Source: an uncultured Acidimicrobiales bacterium
GTDB lineage: Bacteria > Actinomycetota > Acidimicrobiia > Acidimicrobiales > SHLQ01
Assembly: GCA_938023735.1 (NCBI GenBank)
Contig: CALJDK010000001.1
Coordinates: forward strand, 1 to 64,000
DNA length: 64,000 bases
Direction of reading: 5' to 3'
Below the pieces are notes generated by a model. It had not been told where the DNA came from. It saw nothing but the letters and a program-made list of their open reading frames with translations, and searched no databases. Below, one piece after another: positions 37,738 to 47,819 of the stretch. The stretch's first letter is position 1, and every line of letters begins with the position of its first letter. A program made the position numbers and the translations under genes.

Positions 37738-39768
37738 ATGAAGTCTTTCTCATCGATACGGAGACGAGTTACCGTCTCGGCGGCGGCGACCGCAGTTGTC
37801 GCTGCAACTCTCGGGGCCGCGGCGGCGCCAGCATATGCACAAGCAACAGCTTGTGGATCAGCCCCCAACGGCTACAACGTCATCGAGTCCAACGCGGCAA
37901 CGATCGACGGAACAGCCGGCAACGATTTCATCTGTGCCGGAAACAGCGACAACATCGTCAACGGTAAGGGCGGCGATGACATCATCTTCGCTCGAGGCGG
38001 CAACGACACCGTCGACGGCGGCCAGGGTAACGACGTCATTCGCGGCGGGAGCGGCGACGACATTTTGCGCGGCGGCAACAAGACCGGCGCCGACGTTATC
38101 GACGGCGAAGCCGGAAACGACAGCCTTCGTGGCCTCGGTGGTCCCGACCAGCTCTTCGGCGGCATCGGCAACGACCGTATTCAGGGCGGCGGTGGCGCTG
38201 ACCAGATCTTCGGTGGCGACGGAAACGACATCCTCAAGGGCAAGCCGGGTGGCGACACCATCAACGGCGAACTCGGAAACGACAACATTCAGGCTGGCGC
38301 CGGTAACGACACCGTCAACGGTGGCGACGGCGACGATGTACTCGTCGGCGGTAAGGGCAACGACTTGCTCGACGGCTCGCTTGGCAAAGACACCCTCAAG
38401 GGCAACGACGGCGACGACGAGCTTTACGGCGGCGCCGACGACGACAAGATCGTCGGCGGAGCAGGCAACGACACCATGGGTGGCGACGCCGGCGCTGACG
38501 ACCTCAACGGTCAAGGTGGCACCGACTCCGCCGATGGTGGAGCCGATACCGATACCTGTGTCGCGGAAACTCGGACCAACTGCGAGCTTCCGGTTGTTGC
38601 TCCGGGAGATGCTGACGGCGACGGCGTTCCCGACGCCTCCGACAACTGCCCGAACGACCCCAACCCGAACCAGGACAACCTTGACGGCGACGTCCGCGGC
38701 GACGTCTGTGACCCTGACGACGACAACGACAGCATTCCTGACGCCTCCGACAACTGCCCGGTCGACCGTAATGGCGCCCAGGCCGACCTTGATGGCGACG
38801 GCCTTGGCGACGTGTGTGACACCGACGACGATGGTGACGGCGTAGCCGACGCGGTCGATAACTGCCCCGTCGATCCCAACGCCGACCAGGCTGATGGCGA
38901 TGGCGACGGCATTGGTGATGCTTGTGACACGGCAACCGGTGACGCCGACAACGATGGTGTCCCCGACGCCCAGGACAACACACCCAACACTCAGTTCGAG
39001 GTCAACCGGTTCGCCGATGTGTTCTCGACCGGTGGTTGGACCCCGAACGGCGTCGTCACGGTGACGGTCACCGGTAGCGCACCACAGACGGTCACCTGTA
39101 ACGCAGACGCCAACGGCAATCTGCGCCAGCTTGATCCGCTGTCGATGAACGTATTCCTGCCGGCCTGTGTGTTGTCGTCGGCACCGCTCGCCATCGGCGA
39201 CGTGGTCACGGCCACCGATGCAACCGATGGTGCGGTCAAGACGGTTACGGTTTCACTCGAAATCAGCAAGGTTGAGCGTTGGAGCGAAATGGTCTTCGGT
39301 AACGCTGCACCTGGAGCGATGGTCGAAGTGATCGCAACCGGAACCAACGGCCCCAGCGCGCCGCTGATGGTGACCGCTGACGGCACCGGAGCGTGGGTCG
39401 CCGACTTCAGCGCTCTGCCCTACGACATCAACGTCTCCAACGGTGGCCTTGCCGCCTCGGCTCGCACGGTCGACGCCGAGGACGATGCTGAGGTCACTGA
39501 CTTCAACATCTCCTTCGCTGGCCTGGTGCCAGTGACGGCCAGCGGTTCGGTAACGCCGGCCGATCCGTTCGACTTTGCGCCCGGCGTGGCGCTCACGGTC
39601 GAGCTGCTTGATGTTGACGGCACCACGGTGCTCGAAACGCTGACCCCGACCACCAACGCAACCACGGGTAACTGGTCGGCAAACTTTGCCGCAACGGTCA
39701 CCTCGGGAATGTTCGTTCGGGTCACGGATCCAGGTGCCAACGACACCTACCTCGACGAGTTCCCATAG
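37738..39768 (+). CDS. Secreted protein with RTX-type calcium-binding repeats, thrombospondin type 3 repeats and C-terminal Ig-like region
   Basis: Signal peptide MKSFSSIRRRVTVSAAATAVVAATLGAAAAPAYAQA; repeated GGxGxDxI nonapeptides; DADGDGVPDASDNCPNDPNPNQDNLDGD... TSP3 repeats. Confidence 0.9.
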   Translation: MKSFSSIRRRVTVSAAATAVVAATLGAAAAPAYAQATACGSAPNGYNVIESNAATIDGTAGNDFICAGNSDNIVNGKGGDDIIFARGGNDTVDGGQGNDVIRGGSGDDILRGGNKTGADVIDGEAGNDSLRGLGGPDQLFGGIGNDRIQGGGGADQIFGGDGNDILKGKPGGDTINGELGNDNIQAGAGNDTVNGGDGDDVLVGGKGNDLLDGSLGKDTLKGNDGDDELYGGADDDKIVGGAGNDTMGGDAGADDLNGQGGTDSADGGADTDTCVAETRTNCELPVVAPGDADGDGVPDASDNCPNDPNPNQDNLDGDVRGDVCDPDDDNDSIPDASDNCPVDRNGAQADLDGDGLGDVCDTDDDGDGVADAVDNCPVDPNADQADGDGDGIGDACDTATGDADNDGVPDAQDNTPNTQFEVNRFADVFSTGGWTPNGVVTVTVTGSAPQTVTCNADANGNLRQLDPLSMNVFLPACVLSSAPLAIGDVVTATDATDGAVKTVTVSLEISKVERWSEMVFGNAAPGAMVEVIATGTNGPSAPLMVTADGTGAWVADFSALPYDINVSNGGLAASARTVDAEDDAEVTDFNISFAGLVPVTASGSVTPADPFDFAPGVALTVELLDVDGTTVLETLTPTTNATTGNWSANFAATVTSGMFVRVTDPGANDTYLDEFP

Positions 39769-39807
39769 TCGAGTCGCCGAGCTCGGCTCGGTGAAGACAG
39801 AACCACA

Positions 39808-39850
39808 GGAGCCGCACCGATCGACGATCGGTGCGGCTCCGTCGTTTTCG
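39808..39850 (+). terminator. Rho-independent terminator after RTX/TSP3 gene
   Basis: Perfect 15-bp stem GGAGCCGCACCGATC (39808-39822)/GATCGGTGCGGCTCC (39826-39840), then GTCGTTTTC. Confidence 0.85.
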
Positions 39851-39890
39851 GGCTGAGTTCGGTGTTTACCCGTCGCCGCGAACCCTGGCG

Positions 39891-40340
39891 TCAGCCCAGG
39901 GTTTCGGTCATGAAGCGGTAGACGTTTGTCTCGCGCTGTTCGAAGCCGATGCTCTTGTACAGCCGGTTGGCGGCCTCTCGTGACGGCCGCGAGGTGAGGT
40001 CGACGGTCTTGGCACCCGCCTCTCGGGCGCGATCGAGCGCAAACTCGTTGAGGGTGCGGCCAACTCCCTTCCCACGGGCGGCCTCATCGACCACCACGTC
40101 CTCGATCCAGGCTCGCATGCCCGTAGGGATACGGAACAGCGCCAAGGTGAGACTTCCGATGATCATGTCGTCCTGGCTTGCGTCGCGGGCCACCAGGAGC
40201 ACTGACGACCTGCTGGATGCCATCGCTCGCAGCTCATCGGCAGTTGGCGGCGGATTCGACTTGGATAGCTGAGGAATCAGACGAACGAACGCGTCGACGA
40301 TTTCGTCGTCGACCTCGGTGACTTCGGCGATGCTGATCAT
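39891..40340 (-). CDS. GNAT family N-acetyltransferase
   Basis: AWIEDVVVDEAARGKGVGRTLNEFALDRAREAGAKTVDLTSRPSREAANRLYKSIGFE. Confidence 0.92.
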   Translation of the reverse strand: MISIAEVTEVDDEIVDAFVRLIPQLSKSNPPPTADELRAMASSRSSVLLVARDASQDDMIIGSLTLALFRIPTGMRAWIEDVVVDEAARGKGVGRTLNEFALDRAREAGAKTVDLTSRPSREAANRLYKSIGFEQRETNVYRFMTETLG

Positions 40341-40405
40341 GGGTTGAGTGTAGCTAGCGAAATATCGGTCGGTATTGCTCTGAAGCGCCGATACCCTCAG
40401 CCTCC

Positions 40406-41266
40406 GTGTCTTCGAATCCTGTGGAGTATCTCCGGCTCACCACTGAGCTTCCAGCCAAGGCCACCGTGCTCGTCGCAGCGTTCGAGGGTTGGAACGATGC
40501 TGGCGACGCAGCCACGATTGCGGCCAAGCATCTCCGTGACCGGTGGAGCAGCTCCGAGCTCGGTCACATTGAGCCCGAGGAGTTCTACGACTTCACCTCC
40601 ACCCGCCCGCGGGTAGCGCTCGACGGCCGCCGGAAGCGACAAATCCAGTGGCCCGACATCAGCATCTGGTCCGGTCCCATCGACAACGAACGCAACGCCA
40701 TCGTGGTACTCGGCGCCGAACCGCAACTTCGTTGGCGCACCTTTAGCCAAGAGATCATCGATATCGCCCAACGTTGCGAGGTCGAACAGGTCATCACATT
40801 GGGAGCGTTGCTGGCCGAGGTTCCACATACCCGTCCAACACCGGTCTTTGGATCGAGCGAAAACAACGAACTGGCCACCAAACACCGCCTCGAGCCTTCG
40901 ACCTACGAAGGGCCGACTGGAATCGTCGGGGTGCTGAACACCGAGTGTCTCCTAAGCGGTCTCGACGTGGTCAGCCTCTGGGCCGCCGTGCCTTCGTATC
41001 TTCCAGGAGCGTCATCGCCGAAGGCTGCGCAAGCGCTGGTGCAGCGTCTTGCGCCAATCCTCGATGCAGATATCAGCACCAGCGATCTCGAGGCAGCCAC
41101 AGCCAACTACGAGCGCCAAGTCGGCGAAATGGTGGCCGAGGACGACGACACGCTCGAATACGTGCGGCAGCTTGAAGCACATCACGACGACGATGACCGG
41201 CTTGGAGCGACCGATCCGGCCGCCATGGTCGAAGAGCTCGAACAGTTTCTCCGCAATCAGCAGTAG
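40406..41266 (+). CDS. PAC2 family protein
   Basis: LVAAFEGWNDAGDAATIAAKHLRDRW; VITLGALLAEVPHTRPTPVFGSS; SLWAAVPSYLPGASSPKAAQALVQRL. Confidence 0.88.
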   Translation: MSSNPVEYLRLTTELPAKATVLVAAFEGWNDAGDAATIAAKHLRDRWSSSELGHIEPEEFYDFTSTRPRVALDGRRKRQIQWPDISIWSGPIDNERNAIVVLGAEPQLRWRTFSQEIIDIAQRCEVEQVITLGALLAEVPHTRPTPVFGSSENNELATKHRLEPSTYEGPTGIVGVLNTECLLSGLDVVSLWAAVPSYLPGASSPKAAQALVQRLAPILDADISTSDLEAATANYERQVGEMVAEDDDTLEYVRQLEAHHDDDDRLGATDPAAMVEELEQFLRNQQ

Positions 41267-41414
41267 CGGGAGTCGCGCCGATCATGCGGCTCGGTTAGGG
41301 ACTACGATTTTGCTCGTGTTGCGCTTTTCTTTCCCCGGCGAAGACCGATAGTTAACCAATGATTTCTTGGTCGGTTCGCGTGCAGTGCCCAGATCGTCGA
41401 GTTCGCTCGTGACG

Positions 41415-42299
41415 ATGGTTCACCACCGCGCCGGGTCGCTTGCCGACGGAGCCGATCCGCTTCATCTCACCGCCGAGCGCGCCGACTGGACCTATGCCGG
41501 TCTTCGTGTGCTCAAGCTTGAGCCGGGCGATTCGCGGACGATACCCACGAGCGCCTACGAGATGGTGATTCTGCCGCTGAGCGGTGGTGGCCTTTCCGTG
41601 GAATGCGAAGGCGAACTGCTGTCGCTGCAAGGTCGAGAAAGCGTGTTTAGTCGCGTCACCGACTTTGCGTACGCGCCTATCCGCTCAGAAATTCGTTTGG
41701 CCAGCGGAGATGGTGCCGAAGTTGCTCTGTGTATGGCGAAGGCCGAGAAGAAACTCAAACCTGCATATGGCGCAGCCGATGACGTGCTGGTCGAAACCAT
41801 CGGAGCGGGTCCGGCAACCCGCCAGGTCACCAAGTTCTTCACGCCAGACCGTTGGGAAGACGCCGACAAGCTTATTTGCTATGAAGTGGTGACACCCGAT
41901 GGCAACTGGTCGGCCTATCCGCCGCATCGACACGACGGATCAGCCGACGATGCCAGCAAGAACGAGCTGCTCAACTACTTCCGCATCGGCGAAGCCGGAA
42001 CCACCAACTATGCCAGCGACGGGTTTGGGTTTCATCGAGCCCAATGCGACGGCGAGGATCTCACCGTCGCGATCGGCGACGGCGACGTCTGTGTCGTGCC
42101 GTCTGGTTTCCACGGTCCAGTCTCGGCTGCACCCGGGTATTCGATGTACGCGCTCAACGTGCTTGCGGGTCCGGGGAAGGTTCGTTCGACGGAGTCCACC
42201 GACCACCCCGATCACAAGTGGGTGCGCACCTCGTGGGCTTCGATGCCGAAGGACCCGCGGATCCCGATGACCTCGACCGAGCCGCCGGGCTCCAACTAG
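41415..42299 (+). CDS. iolB: 5-deoxy-glucuronate isomerase
   Basis: KFFTPDRWEDADKLICYEVVTPDGNWSAYPPHRHDG; YFRIGEAGTTNYASDGFGFHRAQ; VVPSGFHGPVSAAPGYSMYALNVLAGP. Confidence 0.93.
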   Translation: MVHHRAGSLADGADPLHLTAERADWTYAGLRVLKLEPGDSRTIPTSAYEMVILPLSGGGLSVECEGELLSLQGRESVFSRVTDFAYAPIRSEIRLASGDGAEVALCMAKAEKKLKPAYGAADDVLVETIGAGPATRQVTKFFTPDRWEDADKLICYEVVTPDGNWSAYPPHRHDGSADDASKNELLNYFRIGEAGTTNYASDGFGFHRAQCDGEDLTVAIGDGDVCVVPSGFHGPVSAAPGYSMYALNVLAGPGKVRSTESTDHPDHKWVRTSWASMPKDPRIPMTSTEPPGSN

Positions 42300-43276
42300 T
42301 TTCGAGCGAACGAGCCTCGAGCTAACAGGGCGGCGCCGAGCGCCCCTGCGTCGCTTCCTAGTTCGGCAAGAACCACGGGTACATCCGGCCGGTATGCGCC
42401 GCCAAGCATGGTGGAGTTGACGACGGCGTCGATACGTTCGCGAAGTGGCTCGCCGATTTCGACCAAGCCGCCGCCGAGAATGATTCGCTCGGGGTCGAGT
42501 ACGTAGATCAGGTTGAGCATGCCCACCGCCACGTCCTCGGCGAAATCGTCGAGCACCGCATGGGCTTCCGGCCGGACGTCGTCATTGCTGAGCGCTTCGA
42601 GAACATGCTCGCCGCGTATTTGCTCGACGCTACCGGCCAATCTGATGAGGCCGGGGGCCGAACCGTCGGCGGCCATCGAGCGGGCCAGTACGCCTAGGCC
42701 GGTTCCCGACGCCCGCATCTCCCATGGACCTTTGACCCCGGTGTGGTGGGTTTCGCCGTCGGAGTTGACCACCATGTGGCCAGCCTCGCCCGCCAGTCCA
42801 TGGGCACCGGTGTAAAGCCGTCCGTCGAGGATAAACGCGCTTCCGAGCCCGGTACCGAGGGCCACATAGCTTAGGTTCTGAACACCGACGGCCGCTCCGA
42901 GGGCGGCCTCGGCCCATACCGCCGCCGCTGCATCGTTCTCGACCACCACGGGACGGTCGATGGCCGCAACGAGTCGATCGTGAAGTGGGAAGTCGACGAT
43001 CTCGGGAATGTTGGGCGAGAACTTCACCCAGCCATCGCCGATAGCGCCTGCGATACCAATCCCGACGCGGTCGACGCGTTGGCCGAGTTCGGTTTCAAAA
43101 TCGACGACAAGCGAGGCGAGTTGCTCGACGGCTTCGTCGCCGCTGCGGGGTCGGGCAAGCTTCTGCCGGGCGACGATGGTGTCGTCGGCGGTCACCGCCA
43201 GACCAAGCGTCTTCGTGCCGCCAACATCGAAGCCGGCGCACAGTGCAGCCCGAGCGTCGGGCGCGCTGTTACTCAT
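42296..43276 (-). CDS. ROK family sugar kinase (glucokinase-like)
   Basis: AGFDVGGTKTLGLAVTADD; VENDAAAAVWAEAALGAA; GTGLGSAFILDGRLYTGAHGLAGEAGHMVV. Confidence 0.92.
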   Translation of the reverse strand: MSNSAPDARAALCAGFDVGGTKTLGLAVTADDTIVARQKLARPRSGDEAVEQLASLVVDFETELGQRVDRVGIGIAGAIGDGWVKFSPNIPEIVDFPLHDRLVAAIDRPVVVENDAAAAVWAEAALGAAVGVQNLSYVALGTGLGSAFILDGRLYTGAHGLAGEAGHMVVNSDGETHHTGVKGPWEMRASGTGLGVLARSMAADGSAPGLIRLAGSVEQIRGEHVLEALSNDDVRPEAHAVLDDFAEDVAVGMLNLIYVLDPERIILGGGLVEIGEPLRERIDAVVNSTMLGGAYRPDVPVVLAELGSDAGALGAALLARGSFARN

Positions 43277-43748
43277 CGTCGGTGCCAAGACGGTTGATGT
43301 CGATGATCAGGTTGCCCTCCTCGACCCGGGTTGGGACCGTCTCGAGCCCCTCGCCCGAAGCGGGGAAGGTGCTGGCCTCGTCGCACGTATCGAAAAACAC
43401 CTCGTCATCGGGGTTCCACTCGACGATGCAATCTGGTGCGTCGGGCACCCGGGCAAAGAACGCCACCCAACCGGTGTCCGACGAGTCGCCGCTGTGGTTG
43501 ACCCAAACCGCACGGTTGGTTCCGACCAAGTCAGAAAACGGCACCGGGCCGTTTTCGCGGATCTCATTGGCGAGTCGGTTGGCGTTGATGTTGCGGAAGT
43601 CGCTGTCGCCGATCTTGAGTTCGACGTTGCCGCCAGAGTTCGACGCGAACAGCACGCCCAGCACGATAAGGGCCGCTACTCCGACCGCGGCGAGGCCCGC
43701 AAACAACGCGCCGCGAGAGCTGAGGGAGGGTCCTTTTGCTACCGGCAT
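43269..43748 (-). CDS. Hypothetical protein with N-terminal TM
   Basis: FAGLAAVGVAALIVLGVLFASNSGG TM, extracellular ~120 aa; overlaps ROK gene start. Confidence 0.65.
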   Translation of the reverse strand: MPVAKGPSLSSRGALFAGLAAVGVAALIVLGVLFASNSGGNVELKIGDSDFRNINANRLANEIRENGPVPFSDLVGTNRAVWVNHSGDSSDTGWVAFFARVPDAPDCIVEWNPDDEVFFDTCDEASTFPASGEGLETVPTRVEEGNLIIDINRLGTDDE

Positions 43749-43870
43749 GATGAAGAGGTGTGGACGGGCTTTCGTGAAGTGAAGTAAACGGGTCTCGGCC
43801 CACTAGTATCGCCGAGGTGCCTCCTGCAGGTGCAGTCGGCACAGTTGGAAGTAGTCACAGGGAGACTTAC

Positions 43871-45007
43871 GTGGATCTGTTCGAATATCAGGGCAAGCAG
43901 TTCTTTGCTCAGTACGGGATGCCGGTATCGCCGGGCGAAGCGGTGCAAACCGTCGATGACGCAGTCGCCGCCGCCGAACGGCTTGGCACACCAGTCATGG
44001 TGAAGGCCCAAGTTCATACCGGTGGCCGAGGCAAGGCTGGCGGCGTGAAGTTCGCAGCCACCATCGATGACGTTCGCGAACACGCAACGAACATCCTGGG
44101 TCTCAACATCAACGACCACATCGTCGAGAACCTGTGGATCGAGGTGGCCAGCGATATCGCCGAGGAGTACTACGCAAGCTTCACCCTCGACCGTGGGGCC
44201 AAGAAGCACCTGGGCATGCTGAGCGCCGAAGGCGGCGTCGAAATCGAAACGGTCGCCGAGGAGACTCCCGACAAGATCTCAAAGATCTGGGTCGACCCCG
44301 TCGATGGCCTCACCGAAGAGGTCTGCCGCGAGTGGGTGGCCAAGGCCAACCTCAACCCCGACGCCACCGAGGGCTCGGTCGATATTCTCATGAAGCTCTA
44401 CACGGCCTACACCGAGGGCGACGCCGACCTTTGCGAGATCAACCCGCTCATCCTTACCCCCGAGGGCAAGGTGCACGTGCTCGACGCCAAGGTCACGCTC
44501 GATGGCAACGCGGACTTCCGTCACGAACTCGACGCCTACGACGCCACCCAGAAGCGCGACGAGCGCGAGGCAGCAGCCCACGCAAAGGGCCTCCAGTATG
44601 TGGGTCTCGATGGATCCGTCGGCGTCATCGCCAACGGTGCCGGCCTGGCCATGAGCACCCTCGATGTCATCAACCAGGTGGGCGGATCACCCGCCAACTT
44701 CCTCGATATCGGTGGCGGCGCAAACGCCGACGTCATGTCGGGCGCCCTTGAGGTCATCAACGATGACCCCAACGTGAAGTCGATCTTCATCAACATCTTC
44801 GGCGGAATCACCCGCGGTGAAGAGGTCGCCAACGGCATCCTCGAGGCAATGAAGCGGGTCACCATCGATTCGCCCATCGTGATTCGTCTCGACGGCACCA
44901 ACGCCGAGGAAGGCCGCGCCATCCTCGCCCCCGAACTCAACGACATGTTGCGTATGGAAACCACGATGCTCGAAGCCGCCCAGGTGGCCTCGGATCTCGC
45001 CAAGTAA
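43871..45007 (+). CDS. sucC: Succinyl-CoA synthetase subunit beta
   Basis: GTG start, VDLFEYQGKQFFAQYGMPVSPGEAV; VKAQVHTGGRGKAGGVK; NFLDIGGGANADVMSGAL; NIFGGITRGEEVANGI. Confidence 0.97.
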   Translation: MDLFEYQGKQFFAQYGMPVSPGEAVQTVDDAVAAAERLGTPVMVKAQVHTGGRGKAGGVKFAATIDDVREHATNILGLNINDHIVENLWIEVASDIAEEYYASFTLDRGAKKHLGMLSAEGGVEIETVAEETPDKISKIWVDPVDGLTEEVCREWVAKANLNPDATEGSVDILMKLYTAYTEGDADLCEINPLILTPEGKVHVLDAKVTLDGNADFRHELDAYDATQKRDEREAAAHAKGLQYVGLDGSVGVIANGAGLAMSTLDVINQVGGSPANFLDIGGGANADVMSGALEVINDDPNVKSIFINIFGGITRGEEVANGILEAMKRVTIDSPIVIRLDGTNAEEGRAILAPELNDMLRMETTMLEAAQVASDLAK

Positions 45008-45043
45008 CCGTCCCGGACAAATCGAAAGAAACGAGAACAGAAC

Positions 45044-45928
45044 ATGTCGATTTTCCTCGACGAGAACAGCAAAGTTGTTTACCAGGGCCTTACCGGCTCG
45101 CAAGGCCGCTACTATGGCCTGCTGAACAAGGAGTACGGCACCAATGTGGTGGCCGGCACCAACCCGAAGAAGGCGGGCACCGATGTCGAAGGCATCCCCG
45201 TGTATGCCACCGTCGGCGACGCCGTCGAAGCCACTGGCGCCAACGTTAGCTGCATCTTCATCCCTGCCGCAGGCGTAAAGAGTGCCGTCATGGAGGCAGC
45301 CGAGGGCGGCGTCGAACTCATCGTCGCCATCACCGAAGGTGTTCCCGCTCATGACGAAGCGTGGTTCTTCAACAAGCTTCAGCGCGACTACCCCGATGTG
45401 CGGTTGCTCGGACCCAACTGCCCCGGCCTCATCAGCCCCGGAAAAGCCAATGTCGGAATCACCGCCGGCCATATCGCCAAGGCTGGCGGACCGGTTGGCA
45501 TCGTCAGCCGTTCGGGAACCCTCACTTACCAGGCGCTGTATGAGCTTCAGCAGAAGGACATCGGCGTCACCACCTGTGTGGGTATTGGCGGCGATCCGGT
45601 TCCGGGCACCAGCTTCATCGATTGCCTCGCGGCGTTCGAAGAAGACCCCGACACCAAAGCCATCATGATGATCGGCGAGATCGGTGGCTCGGCGGAAGAA
45701 GAGGCTGCCCAGTTCATCAAGGACAATGTCACCAAGCCGGTTTCGAGCTACGTGGCGGGCGTTACTGCCCCTCCGGGCAAGAAAATGGGCCACGCAGGCG
45801 CCATCGTTTCTGGTGGCAAAGGCACCGCCGACGCCAAGATGGAAGCGCTGCGCGACGCCGGCGTAAAGGTGGGCCTCAACCCCACCGAGGCTGGCGAGTT
45901 GATGGCCGAAATCGTGGCCGGCCTGTAG
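45044..45928 (+). CDS. sucD: Succinyl-CoA synthetase subunit alpha
   Basis: VVYQGLTGSQGRYYGLLNKEYGTNVVAGTNPKKAG; LLGPNCPGLISPGKANVGI; GHAGAIVSGGKGTADAKMEAL. Confidence 0.97.
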   Translation: MSIFLDENSKVVYQGLTGSQGRYYGLLNKEYGTNVVAGTNPKKAGTDVEGIPVYATVGDAVEATGANVSCIFIPAAGVKSAVMEAAEGGVELIVAITEGVPAHDEAWFFNKLQRDYPDVRLLGPNCPGLISPGKANVGITAGHIAKAGGPVGIVSRSGTLTYQALYELQQKDIGVTTCVGIGGDPVPGTSFIDCLAAFEEDPDTKAIMMIGEIGGSAEEEAAQFIKDNVTKPVSSYVAGVTAPPGKKMGHAGAIVSGGKGTADAKMEALRDAGVKVGLNPTEAGELMAEIVAGL

Positions 45929-45954
45929 CCGACCCGTTCGAAGAAATCGCACCG

Positions 45955-46001
45955 CTGCCACCTTCGGCGCCCCTGGCGTTGAGGGTGGCAGTTTGCGTTT
46001 T
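45955..46001 (+). terminator. Probable terminator after sucCD
   Basis: CTGCCACC (45955-45962)/GGTGGCAG (45984-45991) stem, then TTTGCGTTTT. Confidence 0.55.
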
Positions 46002-46044
46002 GGGTGCCGTCGTTAACGGGTGGTCGCCGGGTATCGTTACCCGA

Positions 46045-47196
46045 GTGTTCCGCCCCCCGATCCTCTCGATTTTGTTCGCTGTTTTGTTCATCGCGGCGGC
46101 GTGCACCGGTGAACGGCCGACGCTCATCGTTTCGCCGGTTGCCGACGACGCGGCGGCTGCCGATGGCGGTACCGAAGGCGACGCCACCTCCGCCGGCGGA
46201 ACTACCGACGATGAGCCGTTCGAAGAGACGGGCACCAACGGCGAACGCGAGGTCGAGCCAGCCGATAGCGACGAGTCTGCCAGTCCGCCCGCCACCCTGG
46301 CCGGACGCACGCCGCAATCAACCGTGCCACCAAGTTTGGCGCTCACCCTCGGCGGCGAGCTCCCTGCACTACCCACCGATGGCGTAGCTCGAGCGTTGCG
46401 TACGCCATCTGGTGTTGTGGTCGATGTGATCGACGAGGTCGATGGCGGCTACCTGGTACTCACCCCTTGCGCGAACGAGGTGGTGGTTTCGAACGGCGAA
46501 ATCATCACCGGCGCCCATGTGGTTCTCGATGCCGGTCACGGCGGAAGCGAGCCGGGTGCGGTTGGACCCCGAGGCAGCAAAGAATCACAGATCAACCTGG
46601 CCATCGCCGAACGGGTCGAAGCGTTGCTTACCGACGCCGGTGTCACCGTGGTCCAGACCCGCACCGCCGACTACCGCATTTCGATTCTTGCCCGAACCGC
46701 CATCGCCAACTCGATCGAGCCAAACGCCTTCGTCTCGATCCACCACAACGCTGCCCCCGATGGCCCAATCGGCAAACCCGGCGCCGAAACGTACTACCAG
46801 CACCGCGACCCCGAATCGCGGCGTCTCGCTGGTCTGGTGTACGAAGAAGCTCTGGCTGAGTTCTCGAACATCGATATCGAGTGGGCTGGCGACACCGACG
46901 CCGGCGCGAAGTTCCGCCAAGGCGAGAGCGGCGATGACTACTACGGAGTGCTGCGTCGATCGGCCGGCGTGCCGGCCACCCTTACCGAGCTGTTGTACCT
47001 GTCGAATCCACCCGAAGAGGAACTGCTTCTCACTCCGGCGTTCCAGCAGCTTGAAGCCGAGGTTCTCAGCCGGGCAATCCTGCGATTCCTCACCACCCAG
47101 GACCCGGGTTCCGGTTACGTCGACGCTTACCCCCGAACGGCCCCAGCGGGCGGCGGTGGCGGCACCAGCAACTGCGAAGACCCCTCGTTCGGCTAG
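46045..47196 (+). CDS. N-acetylmuramoyl-L-alanine amidase (Amidase_3), lipoprotein/secreted
   Basis: GTG start; VVLDAGHGGSEPGAVGPRGSKESQINLAIAERVEALLTDAGVTVVQTRTADYRISILARTAIANSIEPNAFVSIHHNA. Confidence 0.92.
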   Translation: MFRPPILSILFAVLFIAAACTGERPTLIVSPVADDAAAADGGTEGDATSAGGTTDDEPFEETGTNGEREVEPADSDESASPPATLAGRTPQSTVPPSLALTLGGELPALPTDGVARALRTPSGVVVDVIDEVDGGYLVLTPCANEVVVSNGEIITGAHVVLDAGHGGSEPGAVGPRGSKESQINLAIAERVEALLTDAGVTVVQTRTADYRISILARTAIANSIEPNAFVSIHHNAAPDGPIGKPGAETYYQHRDPESRRLAGLVYEEALAEFSNIDIEWAGDTDAGAKFRQGESGDDYYGVLRRSAGVPATLTELLYLSNPPEEELLLTPAFQQLEAEVLSRAILRFLTTQDPGSGYVDAYPRTAPAGGGGGTSNCEDPSFG

Positions 47197-47224
47197 CCGC
47201 CTAGCGGGCCACTAGGTTCGACGT

Positions 47225-47788
47225 GTGCGCATCGCAGTACTCGCTTCAGGTAGCGGCACCATTCTCGAGGCCATTCTTGCCGCCGAGCTTCCGGTCGAAC
47301 TGGTTCTGACCGACCGCCCGTGTCGAGCGGTGCAGGTCGGGGAAGAGGCGGGAATCACCTCGGTCGTCGTCGAGCGCGACAGCTTTGGCGACGACTTCGA
47401 CCGCGATGGCTTTACCCGCCAGGTGGTGACGCAGCTGCAAGAAAACGAGATCGAACTCGTCGTCATGGCCGGATTCGGCACCATTCTCGGACAACCGATT
47501 TACGACGCTTATGCCGGCATGGTTATCAACACCCACCCGGCGCTACTGCCATCGTTCAAGGGTTGGCACGGGGTGCGCGATGCGCTGGCCTATGGGGTGA
47601 AAGTGACCGGCTGCACGGTACACGTGGCGACCCTCGAGGTCGACGACGGTCCGATCCTTGCCCAAGAGGTCGTGCGGGTGAATGACGACGACACCGAAGA
47701 GTCGCTGCACGAACGCATCAAGGTGGTCGAGCGTGCGCTTTATGTCGAAACAATTCGGCGCATCGTTACCAGCGGGGTAGTGAAGTAG
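47225..47788 (+). CDS. purN: Phosphoribosylglycinamide formyltransferase
   Basis: RIAVLASGSGTILEAIL; VVMAGFGTILGQPIYDAYAGMVINTHPALLPSFKGWHGVRDALAYGVKVTGCTVHVATLEVDDGPILAQEVV. Confidence 0.96.
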   Translation: MRIAVLASGSGTILEAILAAELPVELVLTDRPCRAVQVGEEAGITSVVVERDSFGDDFDRDGFTRQVVTQLQENEIELVVMAGFGTILGQPIYDAYAGMVINTHPALLPSFKGWHGVRDALAYGVKVTGCTVHVATLEVDDGPILAQEVVRVNDDDTEESLHERIKVVERALYVETIRRIVTSGVVK

Positions 47789-47819
47789 TGCCAACAGAAT
47801 CAGCAATGCGGAGAACATC

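Noticed and set aside
37796-38983. Overlapping Thr/Arg-rich ORFs on both strands of the RTX/TSP3 gene
   Set aside because: Produced by the periodic GGCNACGAC-type repeats in alternate frames
44687-45961. 424-aa minus ORF opposite sucC/sucD
   Set aside because: Shadow ORF; sucCD is certain
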